The notes under the pieces are model-generated. The model saw only the letters and a program-made list of their open reading frames with translations. It did not search any database and had not been told where the DNA came from. This document shows, piece after piece, positions 57,415 to 64,000 of a DNA stretch of 64,000 nucleotides (positions are counted from its first letter, which is position 1; every line of letters starts with the position of its first letter). Source of the DNA: Enterobacter sp. Bisph1 (GTDB taxonomy: Bacteria > Pseudomonadota > Gammaproteobacteria > Enterobacterales > Enterobacteriaceae); NCBI RefSeq assembly GCF_000814905.1, contig NZ_JXAG01000037.1:20479-84478 (forward strand), written 5' to 3'. The translations under genes were made by a program, and so were the position numbers.

Positions 57415-58998
57415 ATGCAATACTCTCTGGGATTGAGCGTGCTGTTGTGCTGCCTGCCAGCAGTGGCAAGCGCACAAACGATACTTGAAGGTGCGGTTTT
57501 TACCGACGCACCGCTGGTGGGCGCATCGGTAACGGTGACCGACAGCACCGGCAAGCAGCTCACTACCACCACCCGCAGTAACGGACGCTACTCGCTCTCT
57601 ATTGATACCCTTACGCCACCCTTTACGCTCTCGGCAATAAAGCGTACGCAGGCGAATCAAAGCTGTATTCGCAGCGACGTGCCGCGTGCGCGCTGTCTGG
57701 CATCGTTGCTTATCTCTGTGCAACAGGATCGGCGTAATACCGCCAACATCAGCCCCTTTACCGACCGGCTGGTGTCCGAAGTCGCTGGCAAGCTGGGCTA
57801 CGTTGGGCCGCAGCAATGGGTGGAGCGCGGTAATTCAAGCAAGCTGAATGCCGGTTTACTGGCGGAACCGCTGGCTAATTTTCGCCACGGTATGGCCGAA
57901 GCGCTGCGCCAGTCCGGTCTGGATGCGAAAACCGCCGATCCGCTGCAAACGCCCTTGCGTACCGGTAACGGCATGGCGCGGATCCTGTCGGTGATCAACC
58001 ACAACCGTAATTATGACAATAACAGCGGCGAAGCGGGCGCGACGGTGCTGACGGACAGCGCATTTCGCCCGATTGTCGGTCTGCAAAACAACGGGCCGTG
58101 GGAGCCGTTAGAGTTACCCGGCGCGCTGCGCGCCAGGCAGGCCATTAAGCACGCCAAAACCCGCATTTTACTGGTTAGCGACTCAACCGCCGCCACTTAT
58201 GAAGCCGCCCGTTTGCCGCGTATGGGCTGGGGCCAGGTCTTTCAGCCGCTTTTTCGCGCCGATAGCGGCGTGGTGGTCCTCAACGGCGCGCGATCCGGGC
58301 GCTCAAGCCGGGATTTCTACAACGAAGGCTGGTATCAACAGATGGCTCGCCATCTGCGCCCCGGGGATTATGTGTTTATCGCCCACGGGCATAACGATCA
58401 AAATTGCGATAGCGAGAAAGCGGTGCGCGGCGCCGCCGACGTGCAGAATCTCTGTACCTGGCCCAATGATGCCAGCGGTAATCCGCAGTTTCCGCCGGGC
58501 CAGCCGCTGCTGTCGTTTCAGCACTCCCTTGAGCGCTATATCACGCTGGCGCGGGCGGCAGGTGCAACGCCGGTACTCTTGACGCCGACCACGCGGGTAA
58601 AAAACCGCGCCGGAACCACCGCCTTTCAACAGGGGCCGGAAGATGTGGTGGTGAGCAGCCACTATACGGTGAAAAAGCCCGGTTACCGCTTTGTCGGCAA
58701 CTATATCGATACCATCAAACAGACCGCTGAACGTAACCGCGTGCCGCTTATCGATCTGGAACGCGAAACCATCAACTTCGCCAATGCCCATCCCGATGAT
58801 TGGATGGATTACTGGCTGGCCGTCGACGTCAACGATCCGCGCTACCGCTGGTATAAAACGCAAACCTCCGGCACGCGCGCTAACCCTGATACCACCCACT
58901 TTCAACAAAAAGGAGCCGAAGCCGTCGCCTCGATGGTGGCTGAACAAATCCGACTTACCCCTGCATTAACCACCCTTGCCGGAAAACTAAAACACTAA
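57415..58998 (+). CDS. paeY: Pectin acetylesterase PaeY-type SGNH hydrolase
   Basis: 527 aa, exported, likely periplasmic or secreted. Deacetylates pectin so that pectin methylesterase and lyases can act (function known of Dickeya PaeY). The signal peptide ends VASA (about residue 20). Residues 22-190 form an extra N-terminal domain, and the CE12/SGNH part has LLVSDSTAATYEA (nucleophile Ser), NGARSGRSS, FIAHGHNDQN and DTTHFQQKG (Asp-His). The start at 57415 (MQYSLGLS) follows aggagaat; the in-frame ATG at 57316 has no such site. pemA follows after 9 bp. Confidence 0.88.
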   Translation: MQYSLGLSVLLCCLPAVASAQTILEGAVFTDAPLVGASVTVTDSTGKQLTTTTRSNGRYSLSIDTLTPPFTLSAIKRTQANQSCIRSDVPRARCLASLLISVQQDRRNTANISPFTDRLVSEVAGKLGYVGPQQWVERGNSSKLNAGLLAEPLANFRHGMAEALRQSGLDAKTADPLQTPLRTGNGMARILSVINHNRNYDNNSGEAGATVLTDSAFRPIVGLQNNGPWEPLELPGALRARQAIKHAKTRILLVSDSTAATYEAARLPRMGWGQVFQPLFRADSGVVVLNGARSGRSSRDFYNEGWYQQMARHLRPGDYVFIAHGHNDQNCDSEKAVRGAADVQNLCTWPNDASGNPQFPPGQPLLSFQHSLERYITLARAAGATPVLLTPTTRVKNRAGTTAFQQGPEDVVVSSHYTVKKPGYRFVGNYIDTIKQTAERNRVPLIDLERETINFANAHPDDWMDYWLAVDVNDPRYRWYKTQTSGTRANPDTTHFQQKGAEAVASMVAEQIRLTPALTTLAGKLKH

Positions 58999-59007
58999 GG
59001 AGAGTTT

Positions 59008-60084
59008 ATGAAAATACTGCACTGTTCCGCGCTATTACTGGCCTGCATCAGCCTTTCCGCCCACGCGGAGGAATGGAACGCGGTGGTCTCCACCACGCCG
59101 AAAGCCGGGGAGTTCGCCACCATCGGCCAGGCGCTGGAGGCCGCGCCGGCGAGTGGAACGCCGTGGCGTATTTTAATTAAAGAGGGGCGCTGGAATGAAC
59201 GCCTGGTGATTGAAAAACCGGTTACGCTGGTAGGGCAATCGAAAGAGCAAACGCAGATAGAAGCCAATACGCCAGCCGGTGCGTTAGGCAGCGACGGGCA
59301 GAAACTGGGTACCGGACGCACCAGCACCGTCGAAGTACGTGCCTCAGGCGTGACCATTGAGAATCTGACCATTCGCAACAGCTTTGATTTCCCGGCCAAT
59401 GCCGCGTTGCCCGATGGCGATGTGAATAAACTGAAAGATACCCAGGCGGTAGCGCTAATGGTATCGGAAGGTGCCGATCGTGCACGCTTCCGTCATGTAC
59501 GGCTCGAAGGTTACCAGGATACGTTTTACAGCAAGAGCGGTAGCCGCAGCTATTTCACCGACTGTGAAGTAAGCGGACATGTCGATTTTATCTTCGGCCC
59601 GGGCATTGCGGTGTTTGACCGCTGCGAGATTATTGCCCGCAATCGCAGCGATATCGCCCCACCGTATGGTTACCTTACCGCACCGGCAACCCAGGCGGAT
59701 GAACGGTTTGGTCTGTTAATTATCAACAGCAAAATCAGCAAAGAGCCTGGAGTTCCGGCGAAGAGCTTTGCCCTCGGTCGCCCATGGCATCCCACCACGC
59801 AGTTTGCCGATGGCCGCTATGCCGACCCGAATGCTATCGGCATGGCGGCATTTATCCACTGTGACATCGATGATCATATCTATGGCTGGGATAAAATGTC
59901 CGGCAAGGATAAAGCCGGGGAAAAAATCTGGTTCTACCCGGAAGATAGTCGTTTTTATGAGTTTGAAAACCGCGGACCGGGTGCCGGGCAGGGCGGTGAG
60001 AAGTATCAATTAAGCAAACAAGAGGCGGCGCAGTACAATCTGGGCACTATTTTTAGCGACTGGGATAAGGCACTGCTGCAATAA
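59008..60084 (+). CDS. pemA: Pectin methylesterase PemA
   Basis: 358 aa, exported (signal peptide ends AHA, residue 20), carbohydrate esterase family 8 right-handed beta-helix. De-esterifies methylated galacturonan to polygalacturonate and methanol. Catalytic residues appear as D171 in GYQDTFY, D193 in GHVDFIFGPG and R258 with W260 in LGRPW. Nine bp after paeY with gagag near 58999, so one operon. The paeY-pemA order also occurs in Dickeya pectin clusters. No pel lyase or uronate gene lies in this window. Confidence 0.94.
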   Translation: MKILHCSALLLACISLSAHAEEWNAVVSTTPKAGEFATIGQALEAAPASGTPWRILIKEGRWNERLVIEKPVTLVGQSKEQTQIEANTPAGALGSDGQKLGTGRTSTVEVRASGVTIENLTIRNSFDFPANAALPDGDVNKLKDTQAVALMVSEGADRARFRHVRLEGYQDTFYSKSGSRSYFTDCEVSGHVDFIFGPGIAVFDRCEIIARNRSDIAPPYGYLTAPATQADERFGLLIINSKISKEPGVPAKSFALGRPWHPTTQFADGRYADPNAIGMAAFIHCDIDDHIYGWDKMSGKDKAGEKIWFYPEDSRFYEFENRGPGAGQGGEKYQLSKQEAAQYNLGTIFSDWDKALLQ

Positions 60085-60088
60085 ACGA

Positions 60089-60115
60089 TGTGGCCCCCGT
60101 GCGCGGGGGCGTAGG
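60089..60115. terminator. Hairpin after pemA
   Basis: Arms gcccccg (60093-60099) and cgggggc (60104-60110) between convergent pemA and the flavin-reductase-like gene. Confidence 0.65.
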
Positions 60116-60122
60116 CTCTGTT

Positions 60123-60710
60123 TTAGTTACCGTATTTCACGTTAAATCCGAGGGTTTCACCCACCGTCGTGTACTCACGGAAATTAAAAATCAGCGGTTT
60201 CCATTTGCTTGAATCCACAATGTCATTTTCGCCCAAAAGCGTGTTTTCAACCCACAGATTCACTATATCCAGTTCGACCAGCATAAACTTACCTTTGTCG
60301 CTGGTGGAGACAAGGCGGCATTCGGCCTGAATTGGACACTCGGCGACGCGCGGTGGAGCAACGTCGACGGAGGCTTCCGTGTGCAACCCGGCGCGGGTGA
60401 ATTTGTCATGGCTAATTTCGGTTCCCCATTTAATTTGGTTTTCCGTAAGCGTATCGCCGCCGGTGAGTCTGCCAATCTGTTCAACGTTTTCCCACAGCGT
60501 ATGGTCAGGAATATTAATGACCGCATCCGAACCGGCGATAAAATTATGCCAGGTCTTACTCCCTTTACTGATGCCGATAATAATTTTCTCGCCCAGCGAG
60601 ATAGAGGACGAGGCGGCGGAAATATTATCGTTACCCTCGTTATCCTGTGTGGTAACTAAAAATACCGGAAAGCCATAATAAAATGAATTAAGTTTTGATC
60701 TGTTTTTCAT
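60123..60710 (-). CDS. Flavin-reductase-like (FMN-binding split barrel) protein
   Basis: 195 aa, cytoplasmic. Split-barrel flavin reductase/flavoredoxin fold: PVFLVTTQDNEGNDNISAASSS (about 15-36) is the FMN-phosphate region, and SKTWHNFIAGSDAVINIPDHTLW (about 51-73) is the family core, followed by ECPIQAECRLV. The exact substrate cannot be told; related proteins carry electrons to oxygen, nitro compounds or flavoproteins. Divergent from the yeaR-like gene, 210 bp between starts, which hints at shared control. Confidence 0.85.
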   Translation of the reverse strand: MKNRSKLNSFYYGFPVFLVTTQDNEGNDNISAASSSISLGEKIIIGISKGSKTWHNFIAGSDAVINIPDHTLWENVEQIGRLTGGDTLTENQIKWGTEISHDKFTRAGLHTEASVDVAPPRVAECPIQAECRLVSTSDKGKFMLVELDIVNLWVENTLLGENDIVDSSKWKPLIFNFREYTTVGETLGFNVKYGN

Positions 60711-60851
60711 TGTCCGTGTGCCTTATGGGAAAATTATTTATTCCCCATTCTTCTCCCTTTGGAACCTGTTTTACAATAATCCTTTTTGAGTAATAAAACG
60801 CGCTGTGTAATAGCCCCTAAAAAAAGTAGTCCACAATTTCAAAAACAGGTA

Positions 60852-60874
60852 TATGATATGCAACAAATGCTTTT
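60852..60874 (+). promoter_or_regulatory. Candidate -10 box and NsrR half-site upstream of the yeaR cassette
   Basis: TATGAT at 60852-60857 resembles a -10 element. caaatgctttt (60864-60874) matches the NsrR half-site AAGATGCYTTT at 9 of 11 positions. E. coli yeaR-yoaG is NsrR-repressed, so the placement is suggestive only. Confidence 0.4.
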
Positions 60875-60920
60875 TCTCTCCGCGCAACACCGACTTGCGA
60901 CGAGATAATGAGGATGAAAC

Positions 60921-61253
60921 ATGCAACCTATTGTTATACCCGCGAACTACGTTCACACCCGCTCAACGCCGTTCTGGACCAAAGAGACCGCCCCGGCGTC
61001 GATCTGGAAGCGCCATCTTGATGCGGGAACGCGGCAGGGCGTCTATCCGCGCTTAAGCGTGCTGCAGGGAACGATTCGCTATTACGGTTATGCCGATGAA
61101 ACCAGCCAGCAGCCGATCGATACATTGACCATCAACGCCGGTGAATTTGGCGTTTTCCCGCCAGAAAAATGGCACAACATCGAGGCGCTGACGGATGACA
61201 CCATATTTAGCGTCGATTTTTATGTTGATCCGCAAATTTTGATTGAAGGCTGA
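60921..61253 (+). CDS. yeaR: DUF1971 protein, YeaR-like (first copy)
   Basis: 110-aa cupin-like small protein, DUF1971. The E. coli homologue YeaR is induced by nitrate and nitric oxide; its biochemistry is unknown. The signature NYVHTRSTPFWTKETAP (about 9-25) is almost identical in the second copy downstream, and GVYPRLSVLQGTIRYYGYADE and FPPEKWHNIEALTDDTIFSVDFYVDP are the other family blocks, with histidines in the expected cupin-type place. Start follows aggatg. Eleven bp before the yoaG-like gene. Confidence 0.9.
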   Translation: MQPIVIPANYVHTRSTPFWTKETAPASIWKRHLDAGTRQGVYPRLSVLQGTIRYYGYADETSQQPIDTLTINAGEFGVFPPEKWHNIEALTDDTIFSVDFYVDPQILIEG

Positions 61254-61263
61254 GGTGATGCTG

Positions 61264-61602
61264 ATGACCAGTGAAAACAAAGGTTACTCTTTAGCGGTAG
61301 CTAATCTTACCGGTAATGAAACCCACGGGAAAATCTTTCTGAAACCGATGTCGTTATATATTGCTGATGTTGCCGTGCAGGCGGTCGCCGAATTAGTGGC
61401 GGAGTTTGATAAAGCCACGCAACAAAGAGGTGAATGGGTTTTGACGGTTACAAATAATAATAACGGCGTCTCGGTGGATAAAGAGTTTGCTACACTTGAA
61501 GCGTTAAAAGATCCGCTTAATGCCGCCGATTCGGTTAAAGAGTTAATTAATATCGTCCGCGGTTATGAGTCCGACGAAGAAACTAACGTCTGCGGCTGGT
61601 AA
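61264..61602 (+). CDS. yoaG: DUF1869 protein, YoaG-like, with an internal second domain-like half
   Basis: 112 aa. The C-terminal half (about residues 58-112: WVLTVTNNNNGVSVD to LINIVRGYESDEETNVCGW) resembles E. coli YoaG, which is only about 60 aa. The N-terminal half (about 2-55: GYSLAVANLTGNETHGK to AVAELVAEFDKATQQ) has the same strand-and-helix order, so it looks like a duplicated copy fused in one chain. ATG at 61264 is chosen because gagg (61252-61255) is then 8 bases away; ATG at 61258 is too close. Ten bp after yeaR; the second yeaR-like gene follows after 19 bp. Confidence 0.85.
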   Translation: MTSENKGYSLAVANLTGNETHGKIFLKPMSLYIADVAVQAVAELVAEFDKATQQRGEWVLTVTNNNNGVSVDKEFATLEALKDPLNAADSVKELINIVRGYESDEETNVCGW

Positions 61603-61621
61603 TTGCCGCTCAGGAGGCATG

Positions 61622-61978
61622 ATGAAGTATCACATTCCTGTTCATTTTCGCCATACCCGTTCTACGCCCTTCTGGTCCAAAGAGACGGTACCCCAGGCGC
61701 TACTTACCCATCACAACACCAAACAGGGCGTCTATGGCCGCCTGTCGGTAATGAATGGCGCGGTGAAATTTTTTGGTTTTGCCAACGAACAGGCGACAGA
61801 GCCTGAAATGGAAGTGGTGATTGAGGCCGGGCAGTTTGGCGTTACGCCGCCGCAGTACTGGCACCGCATCGAATTACTGACTGACGATACCTGGTTCAAT
61901 CTCGATTTTTTCGCCGATCCACAGGCAACGCTTGACGGCAAAGGCATCGGTCAGGTGGTCAATACCCATCGTGGTTAG
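61622..61978 (+). CDS. DUF1971 protein, second YeaR-like copy
   Basis: 118 aa, paralogue of the 60921 gene: HFRHTRSTPFWSKETVP and GVYGRLSVMNGAVKFFGFANE correspond to its family blocks, as do the TPPQYWHRIELLTDDTWFNLDFF residues. The C terminus extends further (DGKGIGQVVNTHRG). Starts ATG at 61622 after aggagg; ATG three bases earlier is too near. Last gene of the yeaR-yoaG-yeaR unit. Its 3' end overlaps the convergent LysR gene by 4 bp. Confidence 0.9.
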   Translation: MKYHIPVHFRHTRSTPFWSKETVPQALLTHHNTKQGVYGRLSVMNGAVKFFGFANEQATEPEMEVVIEAGQFGVTPPQYWHRIELLTDDTWFNLDFFADPQATLDGKGIGQVVNTHRG

Positions 61979-62883
61979 CCCCTGCGCGCCCGCTGCAGTG
62001 CGGGCGCTGCTTTAAAATTCTCAATAAACCGCTTCACGGTGGGAGAGCGCTCGAACTTGCGCCACGCCAGCGCCACATCCGTCTTTAAGGCCTGCTCCGC
62101 CAAAGCATGAAAAGTAACCTGGGGATGGCTAAAACAGGTCATGGACTGCGGTACGATAGCGAAGCCGAAACCGGCGGCCACCATACTCAGGGAAGAGGAG
62201 AACTGCGAGGCTTGCTGCTGATTTTCCATCTCAATGCCCGCACGCAGGCAGACGTTGTAGACCAGTTCATACAGACCCGGCGCGACCTGCTGAGGAAAGA
62301 TAATTACCGGCGTGTGCGCCAGTTCGCCGAGCGCTACCTGCTCTTTCGCCGCCAGCGGATGTGAACGGTGCAGCGCCAGCATCATCGGCTCTTCATCAAT
62401 CAGCTTAAGATTAAACATCTTGCTGTTTTCGCAGGGCAGGCGCACAAAGGCGACATCAATCTGCCCCTCATGCAGCTCCTGCATCAGCGTCGCCATATTG
62501 TCCTCTTTCTGATACAGCGCCACGTGTGGATAGCGTTGCCGAAACTGGTGCAGCGCGGCAAAAATCTGCGGGTGAAAGGCGTTGGAGCTGGTCACGCCAA
62601 GGTACAGTTTGCCATTAACGCCCCGCGCGATCCCTTTCGCTTTTTCCATTGCCGCATCGCTTAACGCAAGGATATGGCAGGCATCTTCATAAAAGGCTTC
62701 CCCCGCTTCGGTCAGTTCAACCCCGCGGGTCTGGCGATAAAACAGCGGCGTTCCCACCTCCTGCTCGAGACGGCGAATTTGCTGGCTTAACGGCGGCTGC
62801 GACATGCCCAGCATTTCGGCGGCACGGGTAAAGTGTTGCGTCTGCGCAACGGCGACAAAATAGCGTAGATAACGAAGTTCCAT
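61975..62883 (-). CDS. budR: LysR-family regulator BudR of the acetoin/butanediol operon
   Basis: 302 aa from MELRYLRYF (a two-residue-longer start at 62889 is in frame). N-terminal winged helix-turn-helix TRAAEMLGMSQPPLSQQIRRLEQEVGTPLF (about 18-47) and a C-terminal co-inducer domain (about 90-295). Divergent from budA, as for BudR in Klebsiella, where the regulator responds to acetate, low pH and oxygen lack. The identification comes from position plus family; sequence alone would only say LysR. Confidence 0.85.
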   Translation of the reverse strand: MELRYLRYFVAVAQTQHFTRAAEMLGMSQPPLSQQIRRLEQEVGTPLFYRQTRGVELTEAGEAFYEDACHILALSDAAMEKAKGIARGVNGKLYLGVTSSNAFHPQIFAALHQFRQRYPHVALYQKEDNMATLMQELHEGQIDVAFVRLPCENSKMFNLKLIDEEPMMLALHRSHPLAAKEQVALGELAHTPVIIFPQQVAPGLYELVYNVCLRAGIEMENQQQASQFSSSLSMVAAGFGFAIVPQSMTCFSHPQVTFHALAEQALKTDVALAWRKFERSPTVKRFIENFKAAPALQRARRG

Positions 62884-62990
62884 ATCCAATTCATCTCAAA
62901 CCCTGATGTTTTCTATATTGGAATCTCTCGCTGAAACGAGTCAATATTTAATCACTTTTTCTTAACGACTGCTCAGCGAGGTAATGGATA

Positions 62991-63770
62991 ATGAGTTATG
63001 TAACCGATTGTTCTTGCGAAGAAAGTCTAAAAGAAACATTTCGTGCTTTTTCAGAAAATCGTCCAGAATGTGTGATATATCAAACATCGCTAATGAGTGC
63101 GCTATTAAGCGGTGTTTATGAGGGTAATACGACCATCGCCGATTTGCTCACTCACGGTGACTTTGGCCTTGGCACCTTTAACGAACTGGATGGCGAGTTA
63201 ATCGCATTTAATAGCCAGGTTTACCAGCTGCGCGCTGACGGCAGCGCGAGGGCGGCCAGCCCCGATCAGAAAACCCCTTTCGCGGTGATGACCTGGTTTA
63301 AACCTCAGCATTGTATTGAGCTGGATAAACCGGCCAATCGCCAGCAACTGCACGATATCATCGACCAGCAGATCCCCTCCGATAATCTCTTTTGCGCCCT
63401 GCGCATCGATGGTCATTTTCGCCATGCGCACACGCGTACCGTGCCGCGTCAAAGGCCGCCTTATCGCGCCATGACCGACGTGCTGGACGATCAGCCGGTG
63501 TTCCGTTTTAACGGGCGCGATGGCGTGCTGGTCGGCTTTCGCACACCGCAGCATATGCAGGGCATCAATGTGGCGGGCTATCACGAACACTTTATTACCG
63601 ACGACCGCCACGGCGGCGGACATCTGCTGGATTACCAGCTCGATCACGGCACGCTGACGTTTGGCGAAATTCACCATTTGATGATCGATCTCCCGGTGGA
63701 TGCTGCGTTTCTCAACGCCGATTTACACCCGGATAACCTGGATGCGGCCATTCGTTCGGTTGAGAATTAA
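62991..63770 (+). CDS. budA: Alpha-acetolactate decarboxylase BudA
   Basis: Converts 2-acetolactate to acetoin, step two of 2,3-butanediol fermentation. 259 aa, cytoplasmic. The metal site is visible as HFRHAHTRTVPRQ (His pair, about 142-154) and YHEHFITDDRHGGGHLLDY (about 198-216). An atggat-poor leader carries aggtaa before the ATG at 62991. budB follows after 22 bp. Confidence 0.95.
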   Translation: MSYVTDCSCEESLKETFRAFSENRPECVIYQTSLMSALLSGVYEGNTTIADLLTHGDFGLGTFNELDGELIAFNSQVYQLRADGSARAASPDQKTPFAVMTWFKPQHCIELDKPANRQQLHDIIDQQIPSDNLFCALRIDGHFRHAHTRTVPRQRPPYRAMTDVLDDQPVFRFNGRDGVLVGFRTPQHMQGINVAGYHEHFITDDRHGGGHLLDYQLDHGTLTFGEIHHLMIDLPVDAAFLNADLHPDNLDAAIRSVEN

Positions 63771-63792
63771 CAGACATTTAAAGGAGTAAATG

Positions 63793-64000
63793 ATGAACAC
63801 AAAAAGACCTGTTCAGCAGTGGGCCCACGGTGCAGATATGGTGGTGGCCCAACTGGAGGCGCAGGGCGTCAAACATGTGTTTGGTATCCCCGGTGCCAAA
63901 ATTGATAAGGTGTTTGATTCGCTTATTGATTCTTCCATTGAAACGATCCCGGTGCGTCACGAAGCTAACGCTGCGTTTATGGCGGCGGCGGGGGGGCGCA
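63793..64000 (+). CDS. budB: Catabolic acetolactate synthase BudB, 5' part (3' end outside window)
   Basis: First 69 codons of the thiamin-diphosphate enzyme that condenses two pyruvates to 2-acetolactate. Start at 63793 is 6 bases after aaggag; an ATG at 63790 is out of position. The ThDP-activating glutamate is in VRHEANAAF (about residue 55). The Klebsiella protein reads AAAVGR here, while this sequence reads AAAGGR, an apparent V-to-G change at a conserved place right at the window edge. Confidence 0.95.
   Translation, partial: MNTKRPVQQWAHGADMVVAQLEAQGVKHVFGIPGAKIDKVFDSLIDSSIETIPVRHEANAAFMAAAGGR

Overview
The window is a piece of an enterobacterial chromosome, GC-rich with AT-rich islands. 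Gene content and order follow the Escherichia coli K-12 region hldE/ribB/tolC/parE/parC/ygiQ/yqhD/metC/exbBD/hyb. Accessory genes inserted into that backbone point to a plant- or environment-associated member of the Enterobacter/Kosakonia/Klebsiella group: pectin esterases, a GH88 unsaturated-uronate system, a TRAP transporter, an extra chemoreceptor, and the budABC (acetoin/2,3-butanediol) start. The species assignment is inference. No tRNA, rRNA, CRISPR array, insertion sequence or prophage was seen.

Layout. 1-3.4 kb: 3' part of hldE, ubiK, an FMN riboswitch and ribB, a small membrane-protein gene, and zupT with a Fur-box-like site. 3.5-7.5 kb: ygiD, then an inserted three-gene TRAP transporter. 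7.5-15.6 kb: ygiC-ygiB-tolC (minus) divergent from nudF-yqiB-cpdA-yqiA-parE (plus, overlapping starts and stops). 15.6-21.1 kb: inserted carbohydrate locus (AraC regulator, divergent DUF2264 protein, LacY-like symporter, GH88 hydrolase). 21.1-25.1 kb: ygiN, mdaB, ygiW, parC, without the qseBC pair that lies here in E. coli. 25.2-36.5 kb: plsC, ftsP, ygiQ, dkgA, yqhD, yqhC, yghB, metC, exbB-exbD. 36.5-40.7 kb: yghA, three unrecognised genes, yqhA, gpr. 40.7-43.5 kb: 1.1 kb AT-rich spacer and a methyl-accepting chemotaxis protein with a near-consensus sigma-28 promoter. 43.5-50.6 kb: a frameshifted yghW and the complete hydrogenase-2 operon hybOABCDEFG. 50.6-53 kb: a FucR-like DeoR regulator, yghU and a thioredoxin-fold protein. 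53-57 kb: an unknown gene with a sigma-28-like promoter and an iutA-type ferric aerobactin receptor. 57-60.1 kb: pectin acetylesterase paeY and pectin methylesterase pemA. 60.1-62 kb: a flavin-reductase-like gene and a yeaR/yoaG/yeaR cassette. 62-64 kb: budR, budA and the start of budB.

How it fits together. PaeY and PemA would remove acetyl and methyl groups from pectin outside the cytoplasm. The LacY-like symporter plus cytoplasmic GH88 and DUF2264 proteins would import and dismantle oligosaccharides ending in an unsaturated uronic acid. The TRAP system may bring in an acidic sugar or organic acid. Fermentation and anaerobic traits (Hyb hydrogenase, bud pathway, YeaR/YoaG, YqhD/DkgA carbonyl reductases) and metal traits (ZupT, IutA and ExbBD, each with a Fur-like site) suit a facultative anaerobe living with plants. 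The least described parts are the DUF2264/GH88 locus, the three genes at 37.5-39.0 kb, the duplicated YoaG-like protein, and the candidate sigma-28-controlled gene at 53.4 kb.
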